NCBI GenBank assembly: GCA_017439665.1
Contig: JAFSIS010000019.1
Span: forward strand, 1 to 47,832
Reading direction: 5' to 3'
Length of the DNA stretch: 47,832 nucleotides
Origin: Lachnospiraceae bacterium
Lineage (GTDB): Bacteria > Bacillota > Clostridia > Lachnospirales > Lachnospiraceae
The notes beneath the pieces are model-generated. The model was not told where the DNA came from and ran no database searches. It saw nothing but the letters and a program-made list of their open reading frames with translations. Made by a program: the position numbers and the translations under genes. How positions within the stretch are numbered: position 1 is the stretch's first letter; each line of letters begins with the position of its first letter. Below, piece by piece: positions 1-7,506 of the stretch.

Positions 1-36
1 AGATCAAGGTCTCATGGTCGCGACAAAGTCGATTAT

Positions 37-93
37 ACGATCAAAAAACAAAGCTGGAAAAAGTAAATTTTTCCCACATGTTTTGTTGATCGT
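37..93. other. Imperfect stem-loop upstream of the tRNA cluster
   Basis: The outer arms at 37-50 and 79-93 pair over about 14 bp with one bulged base. An inner hairpin pairs 56-62 with 68-74. No coding frame in 1-118 looks real. It could be the end of an upstream transcript or a processing structure; the upstream gene is outside the window. Neither strand shows a clean U-tract, so I do not call it a terminator. Confidence 0.3.
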
Positions 94-118
94 GCACTTA
101 CTAAAGTTACAGGAATAA

Positions 119-189
119 TCCTCGATAGCTCAGCGGTAGAGCATTCGGCTGTAACCGAAGGGTCGTAGGTTCGAATCCTACTCGGGGAG
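119..189 (+). tRNA. tRNA-Asn-like gene with a 6-nt anticodon loop (probable one-base deletion)
   Basis: A cloverleaf folds: acceptor 119-125 with 182-188 (one T-G wobble), a D-arm, and a T-arm containing GTTCGAAT. The anticodon stem TTCGG/CCGAA is perfect but encloses only six bases, CTGTAA, instead of seven. The body matches the usual Clostridia tRNA-Asn, whose loop is CTGTTAA with anticodon GTT, so one T appears to be missing. A naive reading would give GTA (Tyr), but bacterial tRNA-Tyr has a long variable arm and this gene does not. It could be a pseudogene, an assembly or sequencing error at a contig edge, or a genuine odd tRNA. CCA is not encoded. Confidence 0.75.
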
Positions 190-234
190 TGCAGGAGATG
201 AACATCTCTTGACAGGAACTCCATAAGGGAGAAT

Positions 235-306
235 GGCTCCATGGTCAAGCGGTTAAGACATCGCCCTTTCACGGCGGTAACACGGGTTCGATTCCCGTTG
301 GAGTCA
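235..306 (+). tRNA. tRNA-Glu (TTC anticodon)
   Basis: Acceptor 235-241 pairs with 299-305 (one G-T wobble) and the discriminator is A306. The anticodon stem TCGCC/GGCGG encloses the loop CTTTCAC, giving anticodon TTC for glutamate. The T-arm reads CGGGTTCGATTCCCG. CCA is not encoded. It lies 45 bp after the Asn-type tRNA and 3 bp before tRNA-Cys, so the three are presumably one transcript. Confidence 0.95.
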
Positions 307-309
307 TAT

Positions 310-380
310 GGCGACATAGCCAAGTGGTAAGGCACGGGTCTGCAACACCCTTATCATCGGTTCAAATCCGATTGTCGCCT
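310..380 (+). tRNA. tRNA-Cys (GCA anticodon)
   Basis: Acceptor 310-316 pairs with 373-379 and the discriminator is T380. The anticodon loop CTGCAAC gives GCA for cysteine. The anticodon stem has a C-T mismatch at its outer pair, and the T-arm is ATCGGTTCAAATCCGAT. CCA is not encoded. It is the last gene of the tRNA cluster, directly followed by a terminator. Confidence 0.93.
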
Positions 381-382
381 CT

Positions 383-416
383 AGAGATTCAGTTAAATGC
401 TGGATCTCTTTTTTTT
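383..416 (+). terminator. Rho-independent terminator of the tRNA cluster
   Basis: The arms at 383-392 and 400-409 (AGAGATTCAG / CTGGATCTCT, one G-T pair) enclose a 7-nt loop and are followed by a T-tract from 410. Confidence 0.9.
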
Positions 417-489
417 ATTTACATAGAGATATTCATTTAAAATAGATGTATACTCATTCTTTTTCAGGCATATATATGAAGAAAAAAGA

Positions 490-1299
490 ATGATGGCAGA
501 TATGAAAAAGAATAGAAGACCAATACTATTATTCTGTATTTTTTTATTAATTCTTCTGGGAATAGGAGTGAAAAGCTGTGGCACAAAAGAGGAAGAAGCG
601 AGAGCAGTTATGGCTGCAGGAGCTATAAACTGGGGTTTGAGCTTTCAGGAAGAGGGGAAGCCACCCGTAATCGATGTAGACAGTGACAAGTTAAAAGAGT
701 TGAATGGATTTTATATTGGGGACAGTACGAAAAAGAAGATATATATTACTTTTGATGCAGGATTCGAAAATGGCAATACACCAAAGATACTTGATGCGTT
801 GAAGAAGCATAATGTGAAGGCAACATTTTTTCTTGTAGGAAACTATTTGGAAACCTGCCCGGATCTGGTAAAAAGAATGGAAGAGGAAGGCCATGCGGTA
901 GGAAATCACACCTATCATCACAGGGATATGGCAGAAATTACTACAGAGGAAGTATTCCTGGAAGAGCTTCAGACTCTTGAGGAAAAGTATAAGGAGATAA
1001 CAGGTAAAGAATTAAACAAATTCTATCGGCCGCCTCAGGGAAAGTTTTCTGAGGATCAACTGCTCTGGGCAAAGGATTGTGGGTATAAAACAATTTTCTG
1101 GAGCCTTGCTTATGTGGATTGGAATAAAGATGATCAGCCTTCCAAAGAGGAAGCCATGAAAAAATTGACCACAAGGATTCATCCCGGTGCCATCGTTCTT
1201 TTACACAGTACATCAGATACAAATGGAAATATTATGGATGATATTCTTACGGCATGGGAGGAGATGGGTTATTCCTTTGGTACATTAGATGAATTATAA
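490..1299 (+). CDS. Polysaccharide deacetylase, PdaA-like
   Basis: This 269-aa protein has an N-terminal membrane anchor (about residues 10-28, ILLFCIFLLILLGIG) followed by a NodB-type carbohydrate esterase 4 domain. Visible motifs are TFDAGFENG (metal/catalytic Asp region), GNHTYHH (the H-x3-H metal ligands), YRPPQGKF and IVLLHS near the C terminus. The FDxG(Y/F)ENG form is typical of PdaA, the muramic-acid de-N-acetylase needed for delta-lactam in spore cortex, so cortex or wall modification outside the membrane is likely. Substrate specificity is inferred. The start follows an A-rich GAAGAAAAAAG rather than a strong ribosome site; ATG at 493 or 502 is also possible. It is transcribed alone and converges on the DUF1846 gene. 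Confidence 0.85.
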   Translation: MMADMKKNRRPILLFCIFLLILLGIGVKSCGTKEEEARAVMAAGAINWGLSFQEEGKPPVIDVDSDKLKELNGFYIGDSTKKKIYITFDAGFENGNTPKILDALKKHNVKATFFLVGNYLETCPDLVKRMEEEGHAVGNHTYHHRDMAEITTEEVFLEELQTLEEKYKEITGKELNKFYRPPQGKFSEDQLLWAKDCGYKTIFWSLAYVDWNKDDQPSKEEAMKKLTTRIHPGAIVLLHSTSDTNGNIMDDILTAWEEMGYSFGTLDEL

Positions 1300-1308
1300 G
1301 AAAAAAAC

Positions 1309-1489
1309 AAAGTGGCTGCTGTAAAAGTCTTTTTAGTTTACTGTTATCTCTTGTTCACTTGTTGCTACGGACATTGTAGCCAAAATATCGGACTAAAGTC
1401 CGGTTTTATGTCTACGAAGTCTTCGCAAATGCGTACAAGCGGATAAACAGTAAGCTCTTTCAAGACTTTTGCAACAGACACTTTTTTTT
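1309..1489. repeat. 180-bp imperfect palindrome between convergent genes
   Basis: The left arm from 1309 (AAAGTGGCTGCTGTAAAAG...) aligns with the reverse complement of the right arm ending near 1484 (AAAGTGTCTGTTGCAAAAG...). Similarity, with gaps, continues almost to the centre, where CGGACTAAAGTCCGG (1390-1404) is itself a hairpin. A run of eight T ends the right arm at 1482-1489. It fills the gap between two convergent genes, so it may act as a bidirectional terminator. Its length and terminal symmetry would also suit a MITE-like dispersed element. Confidence 0.6.
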
Positions 1490-1490
1490 A

Positions 1491-2978
1491 TTATCGTTTA
1501 TGATATTTTCTTTCGTTATATTCGTACTTAGGCTCACAGGTTAAACGAACACCCAGGCGTTTAAATACATTTTCGTCTACGGAAGAAAGAAGAACGGAAG
1601 AATGTGCCTCACAGTTTTTCAATTTAGGAATTTGAGCCAGTGCCAGGCGGGCATCTTCATTGGTGGCAGCGCTGATGGAAAGTGCGATCAGAATTTCGTC
1701 GGTATGAAGACGGGGATTTCTACTTCCCAGATAATTGGTTTTCAGTGCCTGAATGGGTTCAATGGCACTGGGAGCAACCAGGTGGAGGTCATGGTCAATT
1801 CCGCCTAACTCTTTCAGCGCATTCAGCAAGGCTGCTGCTGATGCACCGAGTAGATCTGTGGTCTTTCCGGTAACGATTCTTCCATCGTGTAATTCAAAGG
1901 CAACCGCAGGATGGGAGGTTAAGGCTTCTCTCTCTAATGCCGCATTCACCACAGCACGGTCGTCAACAGTTATATCGGCCTGCTTAAGTATTAATTCTAA
2001 TTTATATAAAGCGTTCTTGCAGCCGATCCCTCGCTTGAGGTCACAAAGCTCCTGGTAATAACGGCGAATAATTTCCTGCTTACTTGCCTCGCAGCAGACA
2101 TCATCATCAATAATGCAATTTCCCGCCATATTCACACCCATGTCAGTAGGCGACTTATAAGGGCTTTCTCCCAGTATTTTTTCGAACATGGCATTGAGAA
2201 CAGGGAAAACCTCCACATCCCGATTGTAATTGACAGTAGTTTCCCCGTAGGCTTCCAGATGGAAGGGGTCGATCATATTAATATCGTTTAAGTCTGCCGT
2301 AGCAGCTTCATAAGCCATATTTACCGGATGCTTCAAAGGAAGATTCCAGATGGGGAAGGTTTCAAATTTGGCATAGCCGGCCTGGACTCCACGGATGTGT
2401 TCATGGTAAAGCTGGGAAAGGCAGGTAGCCATTTTTCCACTTCCCGGTCCCGGTGCCGTGATCACCACCAAAGGACGGCTGGTTTCGATATAGTCATTTT
2501 TTCCGTAGCCTTCATCACTGACGATAGTGGCAATATCGCTGGGGTATCCCGGAATTTTATAGTGAAGATAGGAGTGTATTCCCAGACTGTCCAGGCGCTG
2601 TCTGAATTGAATGGCAGCATTTTGACCGGTAAATTTGGTGATCACGATACTGCCGACATAAAGACCAAGACTCTGAAAAACATCCACCAGACGGAGAACA
2701 TCCAGATCATAGGTGATGCCATAGTCCCCCCGAACTTTACTTCCCTCGATATCATCAGCACTGATGACGATCACAATTTCTGCCTGCTCTTTTAAGGTGA
2801 GCAGCATTTTTAACTTGCTGTCGGGTTCAAAGCCGGGAAGAACACGGGAAGCATGAAAATCATCAAATAATTTTCCGCCGAATTCCAGATAAAGCTTATT
2901 GCCGAAAAGGGCAATTCTTTCACGAATATGTTCAGACTGCATCTTCAAGTATTTTTCATTGTCAAAGCCAATTCTCAT
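1491..2978 (-). CDS. DUF1846 family protein
   Basis: This protein of about 495 aa matches the DUF1846 family, which is conserved in Firmicutes and has no settled function that I know of. The family N terminus MRIGFDNEKYLKMQ is clear. A glycine-rich, P-loop-like APGPGSGKMATC lies in the first half, and an HLVAPS-containing segment in the C-terminal part. I chose ATG at 2978 because GAGGGG sits five bases upstream and the family begins here; an in-frame ATG at 3002 adds eight residues without a good ribosome site. It has its own promoter (3033-3061, minus) and ends against the palindrome at 1309-1489. A nucleotide-dependent cytosolic enzyme is possible but unproven. Confidence 0.85.
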   Translation of the reverse strand: MRIGFDNEKYLKMQSEHIRERIALFGNKLYLEFGGKLFDDFHASRVLPGFEPDSKLKMLLTLKEQAEIVIVISADDIEGSKVRGDYGITYDLDVLRLVDVFQSLGLYVGSIVITKFTGQNAAIQFRQRLDSLGIHSYLHYKIPGYPSDIATIVSDEGYGKNDYIETSRPLVVITAPGPGSGKMATCLSQLYHEHIRGVQAGYAKFETFPIWNLPLKHPVNMAYEAATADLNDINMIDPFHLEAYGETTVNYNRDVEVFPVLNAMFEKILGESPYKSPTDMGVNMAGNCIIDDDVCCEASKQEIIRRYYQELCDLKRGIGCKNALYKLELILKQADITVDDRAVVNAALEREALTSHPAVAFELHDGRIVTGKTTDLLGASAAALLNALKELGGIDHDLHLVAPSAIEPIQALKTNYLGSRNPRLHTDEILIALSISAATNEDARLALAQIPKLKNCEAHSSVLLSSVDENVFKRLGVRLTCEPKYEYNERKYHKR

Positions 2979-3032
2979 AAAGCCCCTCATTCTTTGTACC
3001 AATCATTGTCAACGGTTCAAAACATACATTGT

Positions 3033-3061
3033 ATTGTAATATAAAATTTACATGTAGTAAA
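3033..3061 (-). promoter_or_regulatory. Sigma-A-type promoter for the DUF1846 gene
   Basis: On the minus strand TTTACT (3056-3061) and TACAAT (3033-3038) are 17 bp apart, about 55 bp upstream of the chosen start. The intergenic region is A+T-rich and divergent to the DUF378 gene. Confidence 0.5.
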
Positions 3062-3152
3062 TATAGACAGAAAAGTTTTTTCATATAATTCAGGAAAAAA
3101 GAAATACTATATAAGTAGCTATTCATACAGCCAAACAAAAAGGAGAAAAAAG

Positions 3153-3353
3153 ATGAAAACAATAAATTATATTGTACTGGCAGTGGCCATTATCGGAGCA
3201 GTCAATTGGGGGTTGATCGGTATATTTAATTTCAACCTGGTGAGCTTTTTATTCGGTCAGATGACCTGGCTGTCCCGGATCGTTTATACACTGGTGGGAT
3301 TAAGTGGTCTCTATCTGATCACATTTTATGGCCAACTGGGTGTAGAGGAATAA
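3153..3353 (+). CDS. DUF378 family small membrane protein
   Basis: This 66-aa protein has two predicted membrane segments (about residues 5-27 and 40-58) with the family signature AVNWGLIGIFNFNLV in between. DUF378 proteins are short, widespread in bacteria and of unknown role. The start has a strong ribosome site (AAGGAG seven bases upstream). It is followed within 10 bp by a hairpin terminator that overlaps the stop codon of the convergent YitT gene. Confidence 0.88.
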   Translation: MKTINYIVLAVAIIGAVNWGLIGIFNFNLVSFLFGQMTWLSRIVYTLVGLSGLYLITFYGQLGVEE

Positions 3354-3359
3354 CAGAAG

Positions 3360-3391
3360 GCTGCTGCACATTCAGGGTGCAGCAGCTTTTT
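3360..3391. terminator. Terminator between the convergent DUF378 and YitT-family genes
   Basis: A perfect 10-bp stem, GCTGCTGCAC (3360-3369) with GTGCAGCAGC (3377-3386), has a 7-nt loop and five T residues on the plus strand. The T-tract overlaps the stop codon of the minus-strand gene. Confidence 0.85.
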
Positions 3392-4292
3392 ACAGCTTGA
3401 TCAGATAATTTCCTTCCACCTTCACTCCTTCATTGACAACCATGAAAGCAGCGGGATCGTAGTCTCTGACAATTTGCCTTAAATGGCGTACCTCATATTT
3501 GGAGAGCAGAATATAGAGTACTTTGCTGTTTTCCCCTGTGTATGCACCCACAGAATCAAGAATAGTAATTCCGCGGCCGAGTTCACGAAAAATCATGTTA
3601 TTCAATGAGCTGCATTCTTTTTTGGTGATCACAGTTACTTCCACGCTGATATTCTGCTCATGGGATTTATCCATGGCAATGGAATAAACAGATGCATAGA
3701 TCAGAGAATAGATTACGGTAGGAATATCAAACAGAAGGAAGCAGATAGCGTATAGTATGGCATTTATCCAAAGATTGACTTTGCCGACACTGAAATTTTT
3801 ACGGAATTTAATCAGCAGCATACCGATAATATCCATTCCGCCACTGGAGCTTCCCATTTTTAACATGATTCCTACACCAAAGCCGGAGATCAAACCACCG
3901 ATAATGGAAGAACCCAGAATATCCCCGGGTAAAACAGGGGTCTGTGGAACAGGAATGAAGGACATGGCAAGAGTAACCCAGGTTACACAGCACAGCGTTT
4001 TGACAAAAAAGCGTTTTCCGATCTTATTAAAAGAAAGAATGAAGATAGGAATATTGAGCAGGTAGTAAAAAATTCCGGTGAGCTCTATGTTTGAAAAGGG
4101 ATAGCCTGGTAAAGAATGCAAAAAAAGATTGAAAAGCTGGCAAAATCCCATCAAGCCGCTGTTATAGAGACCACAGGGAACAATAAAGAGATTAATGGCA
4201 GCAGCATACAGGGTAGAGCCGAACAGTGCCCATAAAAGCCGGCTGAATTCACGCTTTTTCTCTTCTTTATTCATTGCAGAAAATCGGGACAT
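3390..4292 (-). CDS. YitT family membrane protein (YitT + DUF2179)
   Basis: This 300-aa protein has an N-terminal integral membrane region with about five or six hydrophobic segments (residues 20-205), including the family motif region GLYNSGLMGF and the glycine-rich GSSSGGMDIIG. A soluble C-terminal DUF2179 domain (about 215-295) contains ISVEVTVITKK and GRGITILDSVGAYTG. That is the usual architecture and length of the YitT/YpjC/YqfU group in Firmicutes. The function is not established; transport has been suggested. It is a single-gene unit on the minus strand, divergent from ftsH. Confidence 0.88.
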   Translation of the reverse strand: MSRFSAMNKEEKKREFSRLLWALFGSTLYAAAINLFIVPCGLYNSGLMGFCQLFNLFLHSLPGYPFSNIELTGIFYYLLNIPIFILSFNKIGKRFFVKTLCCVTWVTLAMSFIPVPQTPVLPGDILGSSIIGGLISGFGVGIMLKMGSSSGGMDIIGMLLIKFRKNFSVGKVNLWINAILYAICFLLFDIPTVIYSLIYASVYSIAMDKSHEQNISVEVTVITKKECSSLNNMIFRELGRGITILDSVGAYTGENSKVLYILLSKYEVRHLRQIVRDYDPAAFMVVNEGVKVEGNYLIKL

Positions 4293-4422
4293 GGTATCAC
4301 CTCACTTTTGTCTGCTTAAAGTGTATCCAATCTGACATAATTATATAAATAGGAAGAAAAAAAGAAGGAAAAAATGTTTATAAATCTTTAAGAAAAGTAG
4401 AAAAGATTTCACAGAGCGGATA

Positions 4423-4451
4423 TTGATTTCTTTTACGCAGGAAACTATAAT
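4423..4451 (+). promoter_or_regulatory. Promoter of ftsH
   Basis: TTGATT (4423-4428) and TATAAT (4446-4451) are separated by exactly 17 bp. The predicted start near 4458 leaves a leader of about 78 nt before ftsH. Confidence 0.7.
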
Positions 4452-4535
4452 GTAGTCTGTGAGCTTATACAAATCGGTAAAAAGGAGAGTTTACAGGATT
4501 TTGCAGGCACAAGAGAGAATAATGCGGAGGAAAAA

Positions 4536-6857
4536 ATGGATAACAATAGAGAACATTTTGAGGGGAATCAAAATGGAAGCAATAACAGCGGAGGTGGAAA
4601 TAACGGGAGAAATTCCAATAATCAGAGAAATTCGGGGCAGGATCCCAGAAAACAGAATCTGCTGGTTTTTTTAGTAGCTACTCTGATCAGCCTTGTGATG
4701 ATGAGCTATTTTATGAAAAGTGTAAACGGTGCTACCACCCAGGAGGTTCCCTATGATCAGTTTATACAGATGGTGGAAGCCGGTGAGGTAGAAAGCGTAT
4801 ATATTTCTTCGGACCGGATCCAGTTTGTACCAGCTTCCCAGGAAAAGCAGCAGACCACGGTAATCGGGCTGTTAACGACGCAGACCGTTACCTATTATAC
4901 GGGAAAAGCAGAAAGTGATACAGCTCTGACAGCAAGACTTTTGGAAGCTGGTGTGGAGATCAATCCGGAGATACCGGACAGTTCAAATATGATCCTTTCC
5001 TTTCTGTTCACCTATGTCTTCCCCCTGCTTTTGATCTGGGGAATTTTAGGCTTTGCCATGAAACGGATTTCCAAGGGTGGAGGCCCTATGGGAGTGGGAA
5101 AAAGCAATGCCAAGGTTTATGTGCAAAAGGAAACGGGAGTAACCTTTAAAGATGTGGCCGGTGAGGATGAAGCTAAGGAATCCTTGCAGGAAGTAGTAGA
5201 TTTTCTGCATAATCCGGGGAAATATGCCTCCATTGGGGCGAAGCTCCCCAAGGGAGCCCTGCTGGTAGGACCTCCCGGTACGGGAAAAACCCTGCTGGCA
5301 AAAGCAGTTGCGGGAGAAGCGCATGTCCCCTTTTTCTCCTTGACCGGTTCTGATTTTATTGAATTATATGTAGGTGTAGGTGCATCCCGAGTAAGAGATC
5401 TGTTTCGGGAGGCCTCAAAAAATGCGCCTTGTATTGTGTTTATCGATGAGATAGATGCCATCGGAAGAAGCCGTGATTCCAAATACGGCGGTGGAAATGA
5501 GGAACGGGAGCAGACCCTGAATCAGCTTTTGTCTGAAATGGATGGTTTTGATACCTCCAAAGGAATTCTTATTCTGGGTGCTACCAACCGTCCGGAGATT
5601 TTGGATAAGGCTCTCTTAAGACCGGGGCGTTTTGACCGAAGAATCATTGTGGACAAACCGGATCTGAAGGGGCGTGTAGAGATTCTTAAGGTACATGGTA
5701 AGGATGTGAAGATGGATGAGACCGTGGATTTTGATGCCATTGCCCTGGCTACCAGCGGTGCAGTAGGCTCCGATCTTGCCAATATGATCAACGAAGCGGC
5801 TATTAATGCGGTAAAAGAAGGAAGGGAATACGTTTCCCAGAAGGATTTATTTGATGCAGTAGAGCAGGTACTGGTTGGAAAAGAAAAGAAGGACCGTATC
5901 ATGAGTAAGGAGGAGAGAAAGATCGTTTCCTATCATGAGGTGGGTCACGCCCTGATCAGTGCTTTACAGAAAAATTCCGAGCCGGTGCAGAAGATCACCA
6001 TCGTTCCCCGTACTATGGGAGCCCTGGGCTATGTTATGCATGTACCGGAGGAGGAAAAATACCTGAATACCGAGGCCGAACTGAGGGATCGTCTGGTAAG
6101 TATTTTTGGAGGTCGGGCTGCAGAGGAGCTGGTTTTTGATACAGTGACCACAGGAGCAGCAAACGATATTGAAAAGGCCACGGATATTGCCAAGGCTATG
6201 GTGACCCAATACGGTATGAGCAAGCGCTTCGGCCTTATGGGGCTGGCTACGGTTCAAAGCAGGTATCTGGACGGAACAGCCACCTTAAACTGCAGCGATG
6301 TTACAGCAGCGGCAGTGGATGAAGAGGTGAGAAAGCTTCTGGAGGAAAGCTATAATAAGGCCAAGGAGCTTTTGGGTGCAAACCGGGATGTGATGGATAA
6401 GCTGGCAGAGTTCCTGATTGAAAAAGAAACCATTACCGGAAAGGAATTTATGCGGATCTTCCGGGAGATCAAGGGAATACCCGAACCGGAAGAAAAGGAG
6501 AAGAAGGCCGATCTGACAGATAATAATGTCAAAGAGGAGGCTCGATCAGAAGTCACAGATGGCACTGCCAAAGGGGAGATTTGGTCCGAAGGAAGTATTT
6601 CTGAAAAAAAGAATGAACAAAATTCTCCAACCGACAGCTTGCCTATAGATAAGAAACCGGATGAGAAAAAAAGCGGACTGGATATAAAAGAAGCTGAGGA
6701 TCTCCGACAGGTGATGAAAGAAACTGCTCAGCAGACCAGGGATAGGAAAGTGGCTCAAAGCAGCTTAGATACTCAAAATGAGCCGACTGGCTCAAACAGC
6801 CAATCCGGACGGAGCAGCCGTGGTGCTTATAGTAATGTAGATATTGACTGGACGTAA
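4536..6857 (+). CDS. ftsH: ATP-dependent zinc metalloprotease FtsH
   Basis: This 773-aa membrane-bound AAA+ protease degrades misfolded membrane proteins and short-lived regulators. An Asn/Gly-rich cytosolic N-tail (about 1-38) precedes the first membrane helix (about 42-62), an extracytoplasmic loop and a second helix (about 150-172). The AAA module has Walker A GPPGTGKT (245-252), Walker [12 protein letters not shown] and the SRH with LLRPGRFDR. The protease has HEVGH at 467-471 (Val in place of the commoner Ala) and the downstream [10 protein letters not shown] region with the third zinc ligand. A charged, low-complexity tail of about 130 residues (from about 645) exceeds the usual FtsH length. 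The ribosome site is GCGGAGG. Unlike many Firmicutes, tilS and hpt are not upstream. Confidence 0.97.
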   Translation: MDNNREHFEGNQNGSNNSGGGNNGRNSNNQRNSGQDPRKQNLLVFLVATLISLVMMSYFMKSVNGATTQEVPYDQFIQMVEAGEVESVYISSDRIQFVPASQEKQQTTVIGLLTTQTVTYYTGKAESDTALTARLLEAGVEINPEIPDSSNMILSFLFTYVFPLLLIWGILGFAMKRISKGGGPMGVGKSNAKVYVQKETGVTFKDVAGEDEAKESLQEVVDFLHNPGKYASIGAKLPKGALLVGPPGTGKTLLAKAVAGEAHVPFFSLTGSDFIELYVGVGASRVRDLFREASKNAPCIVFIDEIDAIGRSRDSKYGGGNEEREQTLNQLLSEMDGFDTSKGILILGATNRPEILDKALLRPGRFDRRIIVDKPDLKGRVEILKVHGKDVKMDETVDFDAIALATSGAVGSDLANMINEAAINAVKEGREYVSQKDLFDAVEQVLVGKEKKDRIMSKEERKIVSYHEVGHALISALQKNSEPVQKITIVPRTMGALGYVMHVPEEEKYLNTEAELRDRLVSIFGGRAAEELVFDTVTTGAANDIEKATDIAKAMVTQYGMSKRFGLMGLATVQSRYLDGTATLNCSDVTAAAVDEEVRKLLEESYNKAKELLGANRDVMDKLAEFLIEKETITGKEFMRIFREIKGIPEPEEKEKKADLTDNNVKEEARSEVTDGTAKGEIWSEGSISEKKNEQNSPTDSLPIDKKPDEKKSGLDIKEAEDLRQVMKETAQQTRDRKVAQSSLDTQNEPTGSNSQSGRSSRGAYSNVDIDWT

Positions 6858-6880
6858 ATATTTGATCATCCGGAAATTTA

Positions 6881-6915
6881 CCACCGAAGGTATTGATACC
6901 TTCGGCGGTTTTTCT
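6881..6915 (+). terminator. First terminator after ftsH
   Basis: CCACCGAAGGTA and TACCTTCGGCGG pair with one A-C mismatch around a TTGA loop, followed by TTTTTCTT. Confidence 0.85.
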
Positions 6916-6924
6916 TATCACCTG

Positions 6925-6967
6925 ACAGGTGCTGTCATTTTACGGAAAGATGACAGCACCTGTTTTT
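6925..6967 (+). terminator. Second terminator after ftsH
   Basis: A perfect 14-bp stem, ACAGGTGCTGTCAT with ATGACAGCACCTGT, has an 11-nt loop and is followed by TTTTTT. It lies in tandem with the previous terminator and insulates the non-coding array downstream. Confidence 0.88.
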
Positions 6968-6973
6968 TGTGGT

Positions 6974-7262
6974 AATAGGATAGAAATATTTTTCTTACAC
7001 ATTTTATCCTATTAAAATTGCTGTTTGGGGATCGGATCAGAGAGTTTCAAGCAGTTTTCTAGGATAAGAAAGAAAAAACAAGCAGTCTTATCCTAAAAAA
7101 AAGAGCTAATAGATATATAAAGCAGAGAATTGGATGGATTTATAGGATAAGAGAAAAGAAATAGGTTTTTCTTATCCGATAAATTCAATAGTGAAGACTA
7201 AAATCAAGGAATTTCCTGTTAAATTATAGGATAATAGTATTGATTTTTTTAATCTTATCCTA
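6974..7262. repeat. Array of four phased inverted repeats (TAGGATAA ... TTATCCTA)
   Basis: Four dyads lie at 6976-7011, 7060-7095, 7143-7179 and 7227-7262. Each begins TAGGATA(AGA) and ends (TCT)TATCCTA, with dyad lengths 36, 36, 37 and 36 bp and start-to-start distances 84, 83 and 84 bp. The arms match for 7-10 bp or more (AATAGGATA/TATCCTATT in the first; TAGGATAAGA/TCTTATCCTA in the second; one mismatch in the third). The interiors and the 47-48 bp between dyads share no evident sequence. There is no reading frame. The spacing is close to eight helical turns, which fits an ordered protein-binding array better than RNA function alone. The role is unknown. Confidence 0.75.
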
Positions 7263-7319
7263 AAGAAAACCATTTATAGGGCAATTGTTTAGGTATTATG
7301 GACGGGGAAAGATAAAATA

Positions 7320-7349
7320 TTTACAAAGCCATATGTTTTGTGTTAGAAT
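7320..7349 (+). promoter_or_regulatory. Promoter of the uvrC-hprK operon
   Basis: TTTACA (7320-7325) and TAGAAT (7344-7349) are 18 bp apart. It lies just downstream of the inverted-repeat array and upstream of a structured leader of about 150 nt. Confidence 0.65.
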
Positions 7350-7374
7350 AATCCAATTTTAGCAGTACCGGAAT

Positions 7375-7451
7375 GGATAAAAGTGAGGCGTAAGCGCCAC
7401 GCTATCCGAATATCGAGCAGGATTGCGGGAGCGCGAAGCGCGGAGCAATCC
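7375..7451 (+). other. G+C-rich structured leader of uvrC
   Basis: Two stem-loops lie between the promoter and uvrC. The first (7375-7407) has outer arms GGATA/TATCC and an inner GTG(AG)GCG/CGCCAC. The second (7420-7451) has arms GGATTGC/GCAATCC and inner GCGC-GAA-GCGC. Base composition is far more G+C-rich than the flanks, and 7452-7472 continues GTAAGGTATCTTTTGCCCCC. It resembles a dispersed structured repeat or an untranslated RNA element; no known riboswitch was recognised. Confidence 0.5.
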
Positions 7452-7506
7452 GTAAGGTATCTTTTGCCCCCAATATCATCTTATAGGAATATAGAAAGAA
7501 AACAAA

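Noticed and set aside
33..335. Minus-strand 100-codon reading frame over the tRNA genes
   Set aside because: It is an antisense reading of three tRNA genes with no ribosome site or family resemblance.
4459..4674. 71-codon frame upstream of and overlapping ftsH
   Set aside because: It overlaps the clear FtsH N terminus in another frame and has no recognisable protein features.
6974..7262. The four inverted repeats as a CRISPR array
   Set aside because: Only the 8-10 bp ends of each 36-bp unit are conserved, the interiors differ, and no cas gene is nearby.
6974..7262. TTATCCTA half-sites as DnaA boxes
   Set aside because: DnaA boxes read TTATNCACA; these sites lack the CACA end, and no dnaA, dnaN or A+T-rich unwinding element is linked.
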